From NCBI GenBank assembly GCA_018713505.1, contig DVOL01000051.1:1-13899 (forward strand): DNA of 13,899 bases. The letters are read 5' to 3'. This document shows positions 13,097 through 13,899 of the stretch, one piece after another. Below the pieces are notes generated by a model. It was not told the origin of the DNA, did no database searches, and worked only from the letters and a program-made list of their open reading frames with translations. Position 1 is the first letter of the stretch. Each line of letters starts with the position of its first letter. The position numbers were made by a program, and so were the translations under genes. This DNA is from Faeciplasma avium (GTDB lineage: Bacteria > Bacillota > Clostridia > Oscillospirales > Ruminococcaceae).

Positions 13097-13621
13097 TCAT
13101 TCACAATTTTCCTCATCGACGGCAGTCTCCCAATTCTTATCATCACCGCAGCCCATGTCTACAGCATAATCCCCGGCATAATCCTCCCCGGGATCCTTAT
13201 TCCTTATCTCCTCTAATCTTTTGAGCACCCACTTAGCCCTATGGTTAAGCATAGCTACAAACTCGCTGTTAGTAGGCTTACCCTTACTTTCGTCTACTGT
13301 AAGGCTGAATACGGAGTCTATGAACGAAAGACTCCCTCTTGTGAATGCCGTGCATACGGCATGACGCATCGAGCGTTCCGCACAGGCGCTCGATGTTTTA
13401 TATTTCAGGGCTACTGCGGGATAGATATCCTTTGTTATCCTCACTCTTCTTCCCTCGCCGCCTAGCCTGTGATATATCACTATAGCCTCCTTCAGATAAC
13501 CGTACCCGTTTAGGCTTGCAGGTATTCCAAGAGCTATTAGCAGCTCCTCGACAATATCCTCAAAGGTGACATTCTCCTGTGAAGCCATATACCGTGCGAA
13601 GGACTCCAGCCCCTTGTACAT
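13097..13621 (-). CDS. Stand-alone Spo0A C-terminal domain protein
   Basis: Residues ~20-130 match the DNA-binding domain of the sporulation master regulator Spo0A: ELLIALGIPASLNGYGYLKEAI (26-47), ITKDIYPAVALKYKTSSACA, ERSMRHAVCTAFTRG (82-96) and ESKGKPTNSEFVAMLNH (111-127). Spo0A is normally ~260 residues with an N-terminal phosphoacceptor receiver domain; here only ~18 residues precede the domain, so the protein cannot be switched by phosphorylation in the usual way. In the recognition helix Spo0A has SRVERAIRHA, whereas this protein has ACAERSMRHA. The first Arg, a DNA-contact residue as I recall, is Cys. An acidic tail (141-174) is added. GGAGAG lies ~9 bases before the ATG. It has its own promoter and no sporulation genes beside it. 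It is probably a transcription factor; target and role are unknown. Confidence 0.85.
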   Translation of the reverse strand: MYKGLESFARYMASQENVTFEDIVEELLIALGIPASLNGYGYLKEAIVIYHRLGGEGRRVRITKDIYPAVALKYKTSSACAERSMRHAVCTAFTRGSLSFIDSVFSLTVDESKGKPTNSEFVAMLNHRAKWVLKRLEEIRNKDPGEDYAGDYAVDMGCGDDKNWETAVDEENCE

Positions 13622-13666
13622 TTCATTCAGCTCTCCTTGTTTTAGTATTTGATTCTACTATATCAA

Positions 13667-13695
13667 ATTATATCAAATATTTCTGCAAATTGCAA
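13667..13695 (-). promoter_or_regulatory. Promoter of the Spo0A_C-like gene
   Basis: On the minus strand TTGCAA (13695-13690) and TATAAT (13672-13667) are 17 bases apart. The -10 lies within a 10-bp tandem repeat, TATCAAAT at 13661 and 13671, which could be a regulator site. Confidence 0.65.
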
Positions 13696-13899
13696 CCCTT
13701 TTTGAGGGGAGGTTGAGTATTTTTTTTGTTTTTTGAGGGAGGACAGCTATGAAGCCTAGTTAAGCGGAAAATATGCAAATTACATTTATATTAATTCTAG
13801 AAATTATGTCAAATAGCATGAAGATAGTGAATATAAGTAGCTATAGGCAAAGCCCCTTGGCTGATGAAAAACAAGCGGCGAAGGGGCGGACCTTTTAAA
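13696..13899. other. A/T-rich tail of the window, no convincing gene
   Basis: Contains a T run (13720-13727) and an AGGGAGG (13736-13742) set 6 bases before a four-codon frame ATG AAG CCT AGT TAA (13749-13763). A hairpin, GCCCCTT (13852-13858) with AAGGGGC (13881-13887), is followed by CCTTTT. The frame after the stop stays open to 13898 but lacks a start signal. No gene is called. Confidence 0.4.

Noticed and set aside
13693..13727. CAACC/GGTTG hairpin followed by eight T as a plus-strand terminator
   Set aside because: The stem is short and interrupted, and no plus-strand gene lies upstream for it to terminate.

Overview
The window looks like a low-GC-type Firmicute chromosome, most likely a gut Clostridia of the Oscillospiraceae/Ruminococcaceae type. 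The evidence is strong AGGAGG ribosome binding sites, A/T-rich intergenic DNA between moderately GC-rich genes, sigma-A style promoters, a Spo0A-type DNA-binding domain, a CBM9-like surface protein and a preQ1-I-like riboswitch. The taxonomic call is inference from sequence style and gene families; no database search was made.

Layout. 1-30 is the last ten codons of an upstream gene, probably groEL, followed by a hairpin. 224-795 holds a promoter and a small Sel1-repeat protein whose natural start may be an ATA codon. 1016-2880 is a self-contained unit: extended -10 promoter, a secreted and membrane-anchored CBM9-like protein, and a strong terminator. 3019-4539 is a type B carboxylesterase. 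It converges on a minus-strand block (4732-7207) of a membrane-bound Xre-type regulator and two GNAT acetyltransferases. The regulator is read from a consensus promoter and a ~140-nt leader with repeated GGTTGC/GCAACC arms. 7568-8134 is a permuted NlpC/P60-like hydrolase.

8145-10167 is the most interesting part. A near-consensus promoter, fused to the preceding terminator, drives a ~490-nt leader. The leader begins with a preQ1-I-like aptamer and ends with terminator-like hairpins abutting the start codon. It precedes a VUT/YhhQ-family (queuosine precursor) transporter and a tightly coupled short-chain dehydrogenase. This suggests a queuosine-precursor-controlled uptake operon with an unexplained oxidoreductase partner.

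10179-10841 is a minus-strand lipoprotein and 11079-12674 is prfC (release factor 3, TTG start). Downstream of prfC lies a dense cluster of perfect hairpins (12705-12876) closed by an outer stem. It shares a short structured motif with the transporter leader. 13097-13621 on the minus strand encodes a stand-alone Spo0A C-terminal domain protein with no receiver domain.

Boundaries. The first gene is cut by the window edge, and nothing convincing starts in the last 280 bases. All functional calls rest on motif recognition by eye.
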